Origin: Candidatus Woesearchaeota archaeon
GTDB lineage: Archaea; Nanobdellota; Nanobdellia; SCGC-AAA011-G17; GW2011-AR17
NCBI GenBank assembly: GCA_003694495.1
Contig: RFJO01000076.1
Location: forward strand, 1-18,103
Reading direction: 5' to 3'
Length of the DNA: 18,103 bases
A program made the position numbers and the translations under genes. Within the stretch, counting starts at the first letter, position 1. Each line of letters opens with the position of its first letter. Positions 7,376 to 15,159 of the stretch are shown in pieces. Below the pieces are notes generated by a model that saw only the letters and a list, made by a program, of their open reading frames with translations, was not told the origin of the DNA and did not search any database.

Positions 7376-7898
7376 TTACAAGTTTAACCCCTCTTCTTAT
7401 TTCGTTATTTTTGTTTAAGATTTCTTCAATAACATTAAACGCTTCCTTTGCCATTTTATCATCCATGCCAAGAATTTTTGCAAAGTCTTTTAAGTCTTCA
7501 TACCCTCTCAATTCCCATTTATTTTTTGCAAAACTCCCAAACATAATTTTAACTTTATACTTTTTGCATAGTTTAACATTTTGCATAATCCTTGCTATAA
7601 CATCGCTTCGGTTCTTCGAATTAAGTATGTCTGAGAATGATATGGCTATTACGATATTATTTTCTTTTGCCAGTTTACACAGCACATGGTTCAGGCCAGA
7701 GTTTCTGTGATGCATTGAATCTTTCTTTATTCCTTTTTCAGGTGATAATAAAATGTCAACTTTTTTATTTTGCAGTGTTTTTCTGTTACCTTCAAACCCG
7801 TTACCTTCAACAATTTTCAATTTGGTTTTTTTGAGGTTTATCGTTCTGTCAAAACCATAATTGTTCTCACCTTCAAACATTACAACATCTGTTACCAT
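7365..7898 (-). CDS. rnp3: Ribonuclease P protein component 3 (Rnp3/p30)
   Basis: This is a 177-aa protein subunit of archaeal RNase P, which trims the 5' leader of pre-tRNAs. The p30 TIM-barrel family shows as an N-terminal VTDVVMF strand, the mid-region HHRNSGLNHVLCKLAKENNIVIAISF, the KLCKKYKVKIMFGSFAKNKWELRGYEDLKDFAKILGM segment that corresponds to the family's conserved S-x-A...R-x-P-x-D-L strand and helix, and a final EILNKNNEIRRG. It is shorter than typical p30 proteins (about 210-240 aa), in line with a reduced genome. A TATA box inside the 3' end of the upstream lipoprotein gene is 26 nt from the ATG, so the mRNA is probably leaderless. It forms an operon with the overlapping DUF167 gene. 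Confidence 0.85.
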   Translation of the reverse strand: MVTDVVMFEGENNYGFDRTINLKKTKLKIVEGNGFEGNRKTLQNKKVDILLSPEKGIKKDSMHHRNSGLNHVLCKLAKENNIVIAISFSDILNSKNRSDVIARIMQNVKLCKKYKVKIMFGSFAKNKWELRGYEDLKDFAKILGMDDKMAKEAFNVIEEILNKNNEIRRGVKLVNEA

Positions 7899-7917
7899 AG
7901 AATTAATTAATTACAGC

Positions 7918-8331
7918 TTATTTATAAAACTTCCACGTGCCCAGCACGCCGTTCTCGGGCAAAAATTTTTCATCAAACCCCAGTTCTTTCAGTGCAAACT
8001 TAAAAATCTGGTTAGCCTTTTCCAGTTCTTCCTTTTTACAATTAGGTTTTCTATTTTTGTAACAAACAAGGTTCCTGCTCATGTTTCTTACTGAATCAAC
8101 CCCGTTTCCTTTACTAAAATCATTGTCGTTAAGGTATAACTCGTCCATGCGATGTTTAGTGTCATAGATATGTACGGACAAAGAATCTTCTTGCGCATAC
8201 AACCTAATCCTGTACCCCTCTTTTGTCAGAACAGAATACCTAGCGTCTGTTTTACAATCTTCAAGTTTTTTTTGTGGCGGTGCACATGCCATGACTAATG
8301 CACATAAAGAAGAAAAAATTAATTTTTTCAT
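7918..8331 (-). CDS. Putative lipoprotein, last gene of the AAA+ operon
   Basis: The product is 137 aa. The N-terminus MKKLIFSSLCALVMAC has a basic start, a short hydrophobic run and a lipobox (V-M-A-Cys), so the mature protein would start at a lipid-modified Cys on the outer face of the membrane. The mature part is a small mixed-fold domain of about 120 residues with several aromatic and charged residues and Cys residues in VCYKNRKPNC. I do not recognise the family. ATG 8331 lies 2 bp past the stop of the second ATPase gene and no separate TATA box is visible, so it belongs to that operon. An in-frame TTG at 8337 is possible but would overlap the stop. No clear SD precedes it, so coupling to upstream translation is likely. 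A surface partner of the ATPase module is inference. Confidence 0.75.
   Translation of the reverse strand: MKKLIFSSLCALVMACAPPQKKLEDCKTDARYSVLTKEGYRIRLYAQEDSLSVHIYDTKHRMDELYLNDNDFSKGNGVDSVRNMSRNLVCYKNRKPNCKKEELEKANQIFKFALKELGFDEKFLPENGVLGTWKFYK
7920..7928 (-). promoter_or_regulatory. TATA box for rnp3
   Basis: The minus strand reads TTTATAAAT, centred 26 nt upstream of the rnp3 ATG. It overlaps the stop codon of the upstream lipoprotein gene, so rnp3 has its own start inside a dense gene string. Confidence 0.55.
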
Positions 8332-8333
8332 TT

Positions 8334-9464
8334 TCAATAATAATGTTTGTCAAGAATTTCTTCAGTATCTTTTGCTAAAGCTTCTTCTGCAGCAATTGGC
8401 TTTTGTGCTCCATTTTCAAGTTTGTTAACTGTTTCTTCTTTATTCTCTTCCAATTCCATCCTTGACAACTCTTCATCAATTTTGTCATGCTCTTCAAACT
8501 CTTGCTTTTCAAGTTTTAGCTTTTCATCTACTGAAACATCTTTAGTTTCAAGCTCTTCTCTTGGCTTTTCCTCTTCAAGCTCTCCGTCAACTTCTTCTTT
8601 ATTATCTTTTTCAAGTTCTTCACTATTCTCAGTTTCTTCTTTAACTTCAGGTTGCTCTGTTTCAAGTTCTTCAGTTTCTTCTTTAACTTCTTTTTTTTCG
8701 TCTTCTTCAAACTCAAGGAAGATCTTTTCATCTTTAGGCTCTTCTTTAACCTCAGCCACTTCCCCAAAAAAGTCGTTTACAATTTTGTCTGTAACTTTAC
8801 TATAACCGTAATCAACTGCATTTTTGCATAACATTTCACAGTTCTTCAACAACATTCTTGCGTTATTATTAGATAACTTAAAAACTTTCTTTATCATGTC
8901 ATCACTTATTATCTCAAGGTCGCCGATTCTTTTTCTTACGATTTTCACTGCATCGTTTTCGTTTAGCTTTTCAAGTTTAAAGTGTTTAAGGTCTTTAAGC
9001 ACTTCCTTGTTAAACATTTTTTCATCATATTTTTGGCTAACAAACACGACTGACCTGAAGTTACCTTCTTTTTTGAACTTAAGTATCTTCTCAACATCTC
9101 TCGGGTCAAGGTCTTGCACTTCATCCAATAGAAGGATCATATCTTTCGGCCTAATATCCAGCCACTTACCGATCCTTCCGTACCTTTCATTAAGCAACCT
9201 TCTTATTTGCAGCCTGTTTTCAACCCTGTTAACGCTAAAGTATATAACCTTCTTATGCCCGCCGAAAAACCTTAGCACATGTTTAAGTATTGTTGTTTTA
9301 CCTTCACCATAATTGCCTTCAATAAAAACAAACTTATTTGCTTCTATGCTTTTAATAACCCTTGCAACCAGATCTTCATAACCAAACAGGTTGTCATGGA
9401 ACGCTGCCGGTTTTATGCTAAACGGGTTATTATGGAATCCTAATTCTTTATACCACACATTCAT
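8334..9464 (-). CDS. ExeA-like AAA+ ATPase with acidic C-terminal tail
   Basis: The product is 376 aa. Residues 1-233 are an AAA+ module: the N-terminal WYKELGFHNNPFSIKPA resembles the F-G-x-x-x-x-P-F-S-x-x-P start of the ExeA/GspA and TniB families. Walker A is GNYGEGKT (50-57), Walker B is LLLDE (111-115), and FVSQKYD after a strand is a likely sensor-1 region. Residues 234-350 are mostly Glu and Lys with a low-complexity heptad-like pattern (predicted coil or disordered tail), and the protein ends in DKHYY. It is a paralogue of the preceding ATPase, with the same NPF start, RFGGH/RFFGGH motif, and CxxxCK pair at about residue 209. The ATG overlaps the upstream stop (ATGA) and has GGTGA 4 nt before it. 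Its likely role is a nucleotide-driven clamp in envelope assembly (inference). An ORC/Cdc6-like DNA role is the alternative, but no winged helix is visible. Confidence 0.8.
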   Translation of the reverse strand: MNVWYKELGFHNNPFSIKPAAFHDNLFGYEDLVARVIKSIEANKFVFIEGNYGEGKTTILKHVLRFFGGHKKVIYFSVNRVENRLQIRRLLNERYGRIGKWLDIRPKDMILLLDEVQDLDPRDVEKILKFKKEGNFRSVVFVSQKYDEKMFNKEVLKDLKHFKLEKLNENDAVKIVRKRIGDLEIISDDMIKKVFKLSNNNARMLLKNCEMLCKNAVDYGYSKVTDKIVNDFFGEVAEVKEEPKDEKIFLEFEEDEKKEVKEETEELETEQPEVKEETENSEELEKDNKEEVDGELEEEKPREELETKDVSVDEKLKLEKQEFEEHDKIDEELSRMELEENKEETVNKLENGAQKPIAAEEALAKDTEEILDKHYY

Positions 9465-10171
9465 TTTGTCACCGCCGTTATTGTTGATTCTTCAAGAATT
9501 TTGTCAACATCTTCTTCTTTCAGGTCTTTATTTTTTGCTGCAACTTTGCACACAGTCTCACAATTTTCAAGGAACTTTTTGTTGTTTTTGTTAGATACAT
9601 TGTATATGTACTTTATAACCCTGTCAGACAACAGGTCTTCCCCGATTTTTTCCCTTACAACTTGTACAGCTTCATAGTCTGACAATTCTTTAACAATAAG
9701 CTTTTTATGTATTCTTTGTTGAATACTTTCATTCAAGCCTGCAAGTTCAAAATCAGTTCCTGCAAACACAACAGCTCTCAGATAATTTTGGTCATAATAA
9801 TATTTTATTCTTTCACAGTTTTTTTGTGAAAGGTGTTCAACTTCATCCAACAAAAGTATCATATTTTTAGGCTTTTTGTTTAAGACTTTTGTAGCGAACC
9901 AGCCATACCTGTCTTTTAGAAGTCTTTCCACATTAAGCTCTTTATGAAGCTTTTTACAATTCACGTATATAACTTTTCCGTGTCCTCCAAACCTTCTTAT
10001 TGCTTCTTTTAGAAGTTTCGTCTTTCCGCTGCCAGGCGCACCTTCAATAAACATCATGTGCCCTGACACAATTCCATACATCATATCATCCAGCAGGTCA
10101 TCATAGCCTACTGTTTTTGTTTCTTTTTTAAAAGGATTTTCGTCAAAATCAAGTTCTTCATACCATTCCAT
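9461..10171 (-). CDS. ExeA-like AAA+ ATPase
   Basis: The product is 236 aa and consists of a single AAA+ module. The N-terminus MEWYEELDFDENPFKKE matches the ExeA/TniB-like start. Walker A is GAPGSGKT (44-51) and Walker B is LLLDEVEHL (106-114). AVVFAGTD is a sensor-1 type strand, followed by helices (VSNKNNKKFLENCETVCK) matching the paralogue downstream. It contains no HTH or winged-helix domain and no TM segment, so it is cytosolic. It starts 1 bp after the stop of the small TM protein gene, and its stop overlaps the start of the second ATPase gene by 4 bp, so the three are cotranscribed. A GGGAGAT element upstream may serve as a weak SD. Two paralogues side by side suggest a hetero-oligomeric ring (inference). 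Confidence 0.8.
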   Translation of the reverse strand: MEWYEELDFDENPFKKETKTVGYDDLLDDMMYGIVSGHMMFIEGAPGSGKTKLLKEAIRRFGGHGKVIYVNCKKLHKELNVERLLKDRYGWFATKVLNKKPKNMILLLDEVEHLSQKNCERIKYYYDQNYLRAVVFAGTDFELAGLNESIQQRIHKKLIVKELSDYEAVQVVREKIGEDLLSDRVIKYIYNVSNKNNKKFLENCETVCKVAAKNKDLKEEDVDKILEESTITAVTK

Positions 10172-10172
10172 T

Positions 10173-10430
10173 TTATGCCATCTCCCTTGCTGCTCTTCTT
10201 AAGCTTTCAGCTTCAGCATAATATTCGTTAGCTAATTCTAAGTCGCCTTCGTTATAATACAATTCGCCTTTCTTGTGCAGTTTTCTAGCTTTAGCCAACA
10301 TCCTTTTTTTACCAGGATTAAGAAGCCAGTAGCCTACTGCAAATACGAGAACTAATCCCCCAATGATTAATGCTTCTTTCAAGATTTTTATCACCTTTCT
10401 TTTTTCTTGAGTAAGGGATAAATTGCTCAT
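10173..10430 (-). CDS. Small one-TM protein with TPR-like helical pair, first gene of the AAA+ operon
   Basis: Up to 85 aa. A TM segment (ALIIGGLVLVFAVGYWLL) is followed by NPGKKRM and then a helical hairpin, HKKGELYYNEGDLELANEYYAEAESL, that reads like a single TPR. This places the helical pair on the basic, cytosolic side, where it could meet the ATPases encoded next. The ATG at 10428-10430 gives 85 aa, but the TATA box at 10431-10438 predicts transcription from near 10407, downstream of that ATG. A TTG at 10380-10382 has AAAGGTGAT 7 nt upstream and would give 69 aa that still includes the TM segment. I keep the longer frame but favour the TTG slightly. I do not recognise a named family. Confidence 0.7.
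   Translation of the reverse strand: MSNLSLTQEKRKVIKILKEALIIGGLVLVFAVGYWLLNPGKKRMLAKARKLHKKGELYYNEGDLELANEYYAEAESLRRAAREMA
10390..10398 (-). promoter_or_regulatory. Shine-Dalgarno-like AAAGGTGAT inside the annotated small-protein gene
   Basis: The minus strand reads AAAGGTGAT, 7 nt before an in-frame TTG (10380-10382). This is ideal SD spacing and argues that the real start may be this TTG and not the ATG at 10430. Confidence 0.5.
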
Positions 10431-10438
10431 TTATAAAG
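10431..10438 (-). promoter_or_regulatory. TATA-like box for the AAA+ operon
   Basis: The minus strand reads CTTTATAA running directly into ATG. At normal spacing it would start transcription near 10407, inside the annotated gene. This is one reason to consider the downstream TTG start. Confidence 0.4.
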
Positions 10439-10460
10439 TTTATTGTAATTTAGCAAAGAA

Positions 10461-12410
10461 TTAGTTCAAAAACCCTTCAAGCCAGATTATAAATTTTATA
10501 TACCATGGTTTGTTTATCACATTAAATTTAAAGTTATATTGTTTTACATACTTCTTGTCAACTGCATCATTATATGTTACTGTTGCTTCAACATTACCCC
10601 GTGGCAGGTCTTTTGAATTAAACGGTATTGAAAGCACTTTATGGCTCCTTACGTTATCAAAATCGGTTGAACCAAAATGTTTTACGTTTATTACAACATT
10701 TCTTGCCTCATAGCTCGTGTTTACTTCAAACAACATTTCAGAATCCTGGCCGTATTCAATTTCTTTCGGTTTAAAGCTTAACACTTCAAGGTTAGGATTT
10801 TCTATAACATCAAGTTTTACGAACGTTGTTTTTTGCATGGTTTTACTTTCAACGCTAACCACAAGGTTAGTGTCCTTATAATTTTTCAGGTCAAGCACCC
10901 ATTCAACACTTTTCTTTTCGTTTACGGCAAGGTCTATATACTTGCAATCTGTTACGTAACAAGCTTTCAGGTCATCAAACCTCATATTACCGGTATTTTT
11001 CACATCACAGCTCAACCTTGCCAATTCGTCGTTATAATAATATCTCTGGTCAAGTTTGCAGTTCAGTTCAAGGTTTGGGAAATATTGTTTATCATCTCTC
11101 GGTTCAAGAAGCTTTATCACATCTTCTGCTTCTTCTTTTGTCATTTTCCGTTTACCTTTTTCAAACTTTATTTCAGTCTTTGCACTTTCTCCAAAATTGG
11201 TTACAGCTTCAACCACTGTTGTGTACACATAGTTTGGTTTAAGGTTATCTTTTAATTTAACTATAAAAAAAACATTTTTTTCTTCCAACGGTCTTAACAA
11301 TACGTTCTTATAACTTTTGCCCACAACTTGAGGTGCAGTAGTCAACCTAACTTTTAGCGGCACATAATAATTGTTCGGGTTAACAATATCAACCATTATT
11401 GGCACATAACTTCCTTCCCCGAGATTATCTTCCAGGCTTTCGACTTTCATGCTAACTTCTTTTTTCACACTACCTGTTTTCTTTTCAACAACTGTGTTTA
11501 TGTTAACCGGGTTAGGCAAAAACTCCACGTCCATAGCTTTCCAGAAAAATGTTACAGAAGGCTCATTAGCATCAATTGCGTCTTTGAACTTTACATGGCT
11601 AGGGTCAACCCACCCAACTTGTCCAAAAGTAACATCTACAGGCACCCAGCCGAATGACGGGAAATATACTTCTGCCCAGCCGTGGTTGCCGAAGTTATGG
11701 TCAATGTTACTGTAAACTTGTCCCCCTACAAACCTTGCAGGTATTCCTAGCGAACGCAGCATTGATATGTACAACGAGGTAATTTCATCGCACACGCCTT
11801 CCCTGTTTTCCATGACCCATGACGACTTTTGCACAGCTTCAGCCGTAAGTGTGGAGAGGTTATAGTTAACATTTTCCTGCACCCAGTTCGCTATTTTAAA
11901 TATTACTTTATAATAGTCAGTTTCACCGTCAGCAATTTCACTTGCTTTATTTTTTATATCATCGTTTATGTCAATAAACTCTGACGGCTTTGTATACTGC
12001 ACAACATCTTTTGGCACTTTAGTTAACGGAAACCTAATCATATCTTCAATCTTTTTGAAAGTGTTCACTGTAACAACTTTAGCTTCAGCATTATAATCAA
12101 ACAATGTTTGTTTTATGCTAGGGTCTTTCCAATGGTAAACTACAGAATCTTCACCTTCTAAAATGCTTGTTGGGTCTTTATCAGAATAAAACTTTTTTTC
12201 GACAACAATTTGTCTTTTACCTTCATCTTTTGGAAAGAACGAAAAGTTTACGTCAAACACATCTATTCTTGGCGTGGTACCTTTTTGTGCAACGACGCTG
12301 GACGAAATCATTGTAGATATTTCAAGCGAACTATAATTATTATAATTGTCCGGCACAGCATACGCAAGATTAACAAACAACAAAAACAATATCACCAACA
12401 ATTTTTTCAT
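10461..12410 (-). CDS. Exported transglutaminase-like protein with CARDB/Ig-like domains
   Basis: The product is 649 aa. A signal peptide occupies about residues 1-18 (MKKLLVILFLL...LAYA). A transglutaminase-like core lies at about 150-275 with a visible Cys-His-Asp triad: Cys207 in GVCDE, His243 in NHGWAEVYF and Asp259 in VPVDVTFG. Such domains act as cysteine proteases, peptide or protein cross-linkers, or inactive binders. Residues about 310-630 form several beta domains (CARDB/Ig-like; for example CDVKNTGNMRFDDLKACYV). The end, WYIKFIIWLEGFLN, is amphipathic and may touch the membrane; there is no long TM helix. Start ATG 12410 is chosen over an in-frame TTG at 12419 because a TATA box is 26.5 nt upstream of the ATG. 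It is separate from, but next to, the AAA+ operon. Cell-surface cross-linking or processing is inference. Confidence 0.85.
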   Translation of the reverse strand: MKKLLVILFLLFVNLAYAVPDNYNNYSSLEISTMISSSVVAQKGTTPRIDVFDVNFSFFPKDEGKRQIVVEKKFYSDKDPTSILEGEDSVVYHWKDPSIKQTLFDYNAEAKVVTVNTFKKIEDMIRFPLTKVPKDVVQYTKPSEFIDINDDIKNKASEIADGETDYYKVIFKIANWVQENVNYNLSTLTAEAVQKSSWVMENREGVCDEITSLYISMLRSLGIPARFVGGQVYSNIDHNFGNHGWAEVYFPSFGWVPVDVTFGQVGWVDPSHVKFKDAIDANEPSVTFFWKAMDVEFLPNPVNINTVVEKKTGSVKKEVSMKVESLEDNLGEGSYVPIMVDIVNPNNYYVPLKVRLTTAPQVVGKSYKNVLLRPLEEKNVFFIVKLKDNLKPNYVYTTVVEAVTNFGESAKTEIKFEKGKRKMTKEEAEDVIKLLEPRDDKQYFPNLELNCKLDQRYYYNDELARLSCDVKNTGNMRFDDLKACYVTDCKYIDLAVNEKKSVEWVLDLKNYKDTNLVVSVESKTMQKTTFVKLDVIENPNLEVLSFKPKEIEYGQDSEMLFEVNTSYEARNVVINVKHFGSTDFDNVRSHKVLSIPFNSKDLPRGNVEATVTYNDAVDKKYVKQYNFKFNVINKPWYIKFIIWLEGFLN

Positions 12411-12424
12411 ATAAAACAATACGT

Positions 12425-13456
12425 CTAATTAGTATTTAAAACTTTTTTAAACTCTTCCACAAAGGTTTCAAAATCTTCCTTATTTACACCTGCCCCGCAC
12501 GCATGGTCATGCCCGCCACCGTAACCGTCCACACTCTTCAACGCAGTTTCCAGGATCTTAAGCACGTTATGCTTTTTGCTTCGTATGCTCATTAACACTT
12601 TATCATCTTTAACTCTCCCGATAATTATGACTTTATTCGGGTAAGTGTAAAGCAACTGGTTTGACAATATTCCTGTTAAACTATGCTTAGAGCTTGGGTA
12701 AGTGTAAACTAATATTTTGCTTTTAGTAGCATGCTTTTTTGCCTCATGCAACATTTTTTCAAACGTTTTGTTAATCTTTTCATAATACCTGTATATGAAC
12801 TTGCCTTTAGGCGTTGTTTGTTCAAGGATCTCATAAGGCGATTTTATTTTTGATAGTATTGCAACATTCCTTTTCACGTCTGACACTTTGCCTTTCAGCA
12901 CAAAAGCAAACACTTTTACCAAAGTGCCAAGCTTAGTTTCGAACAACAACTTTGCCGCATCATTACTTTTTTTTGCAAGTCCAGGGTAAAGTTTTATGAA
13001 CTCGTTAAGGAACTCCGGCACGTACCAGTCCCCCACAATTCCGCACATTGCAACCCAGAGTTTATCGTTTGCAATCTTGTAACACCAGTATGAGGTGGGC
13101 CTGTTATCATTAGGGTTTTCCTTTCTCGGGTTATAATACTTCACGCCGTTTATTTTCACGACAGGATGATGGTCTATCCATATTATTTTCGTATTAACTT
13201 TGTTAACAAACTCTTGCGTAATTATCGGTTTATCAAGCACAAAAACATAATCCGGCGAATATTCTTTAATTTTTCTAATGTACAGTTCATCAAGTTTCGG
13301 TGAAGATTTTATGGGCAACCCCTTGCCTTTATCGTTTAATGTTTTTAGCAAGAGGTAAGAGCTAAGCCCGTCCGGGTCATCGTCGTAAAAAAACAAAGGG
13401 TTTTCTGCTTTATCAAGGTACTTTCTTATTTCTTCAATTTCTTTATTTGTTATCAT
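12425..13456 (-). CDS. DHH family phosphoesterase (RecJ-like)
   Basis: The product is 343 aa. DHH motif I is DDDPDG (25-30), motif II is VFVLDKP (Asp75), motif III is IDHHPV (94-99), and motif IV Asp143 lies in GIVGDWYV. The DHHA1 domain shows GGGHDHACGAG (313-323), the substrate-binding loop. This matches metal-dependent archaeal RecJ/GAN-like and NrnA-like phosphoesterases that degrade single-stranded DNA or RNA or short oligonucleotides. The exact substrate is not clear from sequence. The protein is cytosolic, with no signal or TM segment. A TATA box 26.5 nt upstream of the ATG predicts a leaderless mRNA. The last codons of this gene contain the TATA box of the next gene. Alternatives are a pAp/c-di-AMP phosphatase or an archaeal RecJ replisome subunit. 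Confidence 0.88.
   Translation of the reverse strand: MITNKEIEEIRKYLDKAENPLFFYDDDPDGLSSYLLLKTLNDKGKGLPIKSSPKLDELYIRKIKEYSPDYVFVLDKPIITQEFVNKVNTKIIWIDHHPVVKINGVKYYNPRKENPNDNRPTSYWCYKIANDKLWVAMCGIVGDWYVPEFLNEFIKLYPGLAKKSNDAAKLLFETKLGTLVKVFAFVLKGKVSDVKRNVAILSKIKSPYEILEQTTPKGKFIYRYYEKINKTFEKMLHEAKKHATKSKILVYTYPSSKHSLTGILSNQLLYTYPNKVIIIGRVKDDKVLMSIRSKKHNVLKILETALKSVDGYGGGHDHACGAGVNKEDFETFVEEFKKVLNTN
12433..12440 (-). promoter_or_regulatory. TATA box for the transglutaminase-like gene
   Basis: The minus strand reads TTTAAATA, centred 26.5 nt upstream of ATG 12410. It sits inside the last codons of the DHH gene. It decides the ATG at 12410 over the TTG at 12419. Confidence 0.6.
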
Positions 13457-13478
13457 TAACTTTATAGAACTTGGTTTT

Positions 13479-13486
13479 ATTTATAA
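13479..13486 (-). promoter_or_regulatory. TATA box for the DHH phosphoesterase
   Basis: The minus strand reads TTATAAAT, centred 26.5 nt upstream of the ATG at 13456, in the 36-bp gap after the surface-protein gene. The transcript is probably leaderless. Confidence 0.55.
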
Positions 13487-13492
13487 GGCTTT

Positions 13493-15127
13493 TTAGTTAA
13501 ACGCCGGTCTTATTTCATCATCGGTCCAGCCGTTGGCTTTTAGTTTGGCTTTAATTTCCTCATCACTTTTTCCAAGGCTTCTCATTTTTTCAATAAACTC
13601 TTTAAGCTGCGGATCAATCTGTGACTCTTGTTTTTGTTCTTGAACGTTCATTCCAGTTTGTTGTGGCTGTTTCATCTGAGTTTGTTCTGTTTTTTGTTCT
13701 TGCACGTTCATTCCAGTTTGCTCAGGTTTTAACTGGCCAGGTTGCTCTACACTTTGGTTCATGTTGGTTGGCTGTTCAGGTTTTTGCTGATTAACATTAT
13801 CTTGTGTTGGTTTTGTTTCTGTTGGTTGCAAGTTAGGCTTTTCAACTTCAGTTAAAGGTTTAATTTTATTTTCTTCTTTTTTCACTTTTGACTCGACTTT
13901 CTTTTGTATTAACTTAAACAGGAACCCGGTTAACATTAATAACACAATTACGCCAATTATTATCCCTATGACAAGCCCGGCAAAACTTTTTTCTTCCTTT
14001 ACACAGTTTCCGTTTTCTGAGCACACAAAGCCTTTGCTACATGTTGCATCTTCCGGGCAAGTTAAACAATTTTCCCCGGATTCTCTTACACCGTTCCCGC
14101 ACTCAGGTTCAGGTTTCTCTTCAACACATGGTTGGCAACTTCCACCGCAATCAATTTTTTCTTCGTTTCCGTTAAGTAGTCCGTCAAAACAAGAAGTTTC
14201 TTTTATGACCCAGGTTTTTTCCACTGTTTGGTTGTACGCATCAGTTGCAAGCACTTTTATTGTAACACTTTCGCCGTTATGTTGCGACGTATAACTAAAA
14301 CTATCGCTGTTCACATTTTGTTCAACGCCATTTACGTACCACTTATAACTTACATTTTCCGCATCTTCATTAACATTTATTTTAAGCTGCAAACTATCTT
14401 CAAGCATTGAGTATGTTGTTTCCAAAGGTTCAATACTTTCCGCGTAAAACCTTGGCACTTCTTTCTTCAATTCAGACCTGTTTATCGCGTCAGGGTTTTT
14501 CACGTTCAAAAATACAGTAGTGTTAATTGTGTATTCTCCATCAGTTATGTTAAGCGTCGTGTTAACTTTCCCGCTCCAGCCTTTCATTGGCGTAAAGTTT
14601 GCAATATCATTGTTCACTTCAACGCTTATTCTCGCCATAGGGTAAAACACGTACTCAAGTTCATCTTCATCTTCAAAATACTCTGACAGGTTTAGTGTAA
14701 AAGATGTGCTTTTGTTCCATACAAGTTCAGGCAACCCTTTTGTTTGGTTCGGCGGGAGGTTAGCTTGTTCTTCACTAGATGTTTTTTCAACCTTAACCTC
14801 AAACGTTTTATTTTCGCCAACGATTCTAGAACCATTTTCCAGCACAGCTTCACATCCCCAGAGGTATGTACCATTTTCAATGCCTTGCACAACAAAACTT
14901 GCGTTGCTTTCGTTTGTGTTAAAGTCTAAGCTTTTATTAACACTGAAGTCACTGGCGTTGCCCAGATAAAGGTTAACCTTTGTCACGTTAATATCTGTTG
15001 AAAAGTTACAACTAAAGTTTACAGTATGATTGTTTACAACAATATTGTCAGGATAAAAATTATCTACAGTATTGGCTGCAACAACGCCTGCCAAGAATAT
15101 TAAAAAAAACACTAAACCTCTTTTCAT
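13493..15127 (-). CDS. Surface protein: Ig/cadherin-like domains, Cys-rich knot, TM, Gln-rich linker, LGK-GW tail
   Basis: The product is 544 aa. A signal peptide occupies 1-18 (MKRGLVFFLIF...). Residues 20-115 are Ig-like, 132-210 cadherin-like (EYFEDEDELEYVFYP) and 225-310 Ig-like, with many N-glycosylation sequons. Residues 313-376 form a Cys-rich section with DCGGSCQPC and CGNGVRESGENCLTCPED. A TM helix lies at 382-406. The cytosolic part has a Gln/Pro-rich linker (420-503) with TGMNVQEQK twice, then a C-terminal helical module (504-544) with LGKSDEEIKAKLKANGWTDDEI. This module is shared with the next gene upstream, so the two are paralogues. The ATG has a TATA box about 24-26 nt upstream. 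The role (surface binding with a cytosolic partner) is inference; no enzyme motif is seen. Confidence 0.85.
   Translation of the reverse strand: MKRGLVFFLIFLAGVVAANTVDNFYPDNIVVNNHTVNFSCNFSTDINVTKVNLYLGNASDFSVNKSLDFNTNESNASFVVQGIENGTYLWGCEAVLENGSRIVGENKTFEVKVEKTSSEEQANLPPNQTKGLPELVWNKSTSFTLNLSEYFEDEDELEYVFYPMARISVEVNNDIANFTPMKGWSGKVNTTLNITDGEYTINTTVFLNVKNPDAINRSELKKEVPRFYAESIEPLETTYSMLEDSLQLKINVNEDAENVSYKWYVNGVEQNVNSDSFSYTSQHNGESVTIKVLATDAYNQTVEKTWVIKETSCFDGLLNGNEEKIDCGGSCQPCVEEKPEPECGNGVRESGENCLTCPEDATCSKGFVCSENGNCVKEEKSFAGLVIGIIIGVIVLLMLTGFLFKLIQKKVESKVKKEENKIKPLTEVEKPNLQPTETKPTQDNVNQQKPEQPTNMNQSVEQPGQLKPEQTGMNVQEQKTEQTQMKQPQQTGMNVQEQKQESQIDPQLKEFIEKMRSLGKSDEEIKAKLKANGWTDDEIRPAFN
13631..13720. 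repeat. Coding direct repeat, 30 bp, exactly 60 bp apart
   Basis: Positions 13631-13660 and 13691-13720 are the same 30 bases with one mismatch. They encode the repeated TGMNVQEQK in the Gln-rich cytosolic linker. An offset of exactly 60 bp (20 codons) suggests tandem duplication within the linker. Confidence 0.8.
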
Positions 15128-15145
15128 AAGAATTTAGTTATTGTT

Positions 15146-15155
15146 TATATTTAAA
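15146..15155 (-). promoter_or_regulatory. TATA box for the 13493-15127 gene
   Basis: The minus strand reads TTTAAATATA about 24 nt upstream of the ATG at 15127. It lies in the 32-bp gap between the two paralogous surface-protein genes, so the second paralogue can be transcribed on its own. Confidence 0.5.
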
Positions 15156-15159
15156 AACC

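Noticed and set aside
8347..8805. Long plus-strand open frame rich in Ser and Phe
   Set aside because: It is the antisense shadow of the Glu/Lys-rich tail of the second ATPase; GAA/AAG codons read as TTC/CTT give Ser/Phe/Leu runs. It lacks a promoter and family motifs.
13631..13720. 60-bp-spaced repeat as CRISPR or mobile-element end
   Set aside because: Both copies are in frame in the Gln-rich linker and encode the same peptide, so it is a protein-level duplication.
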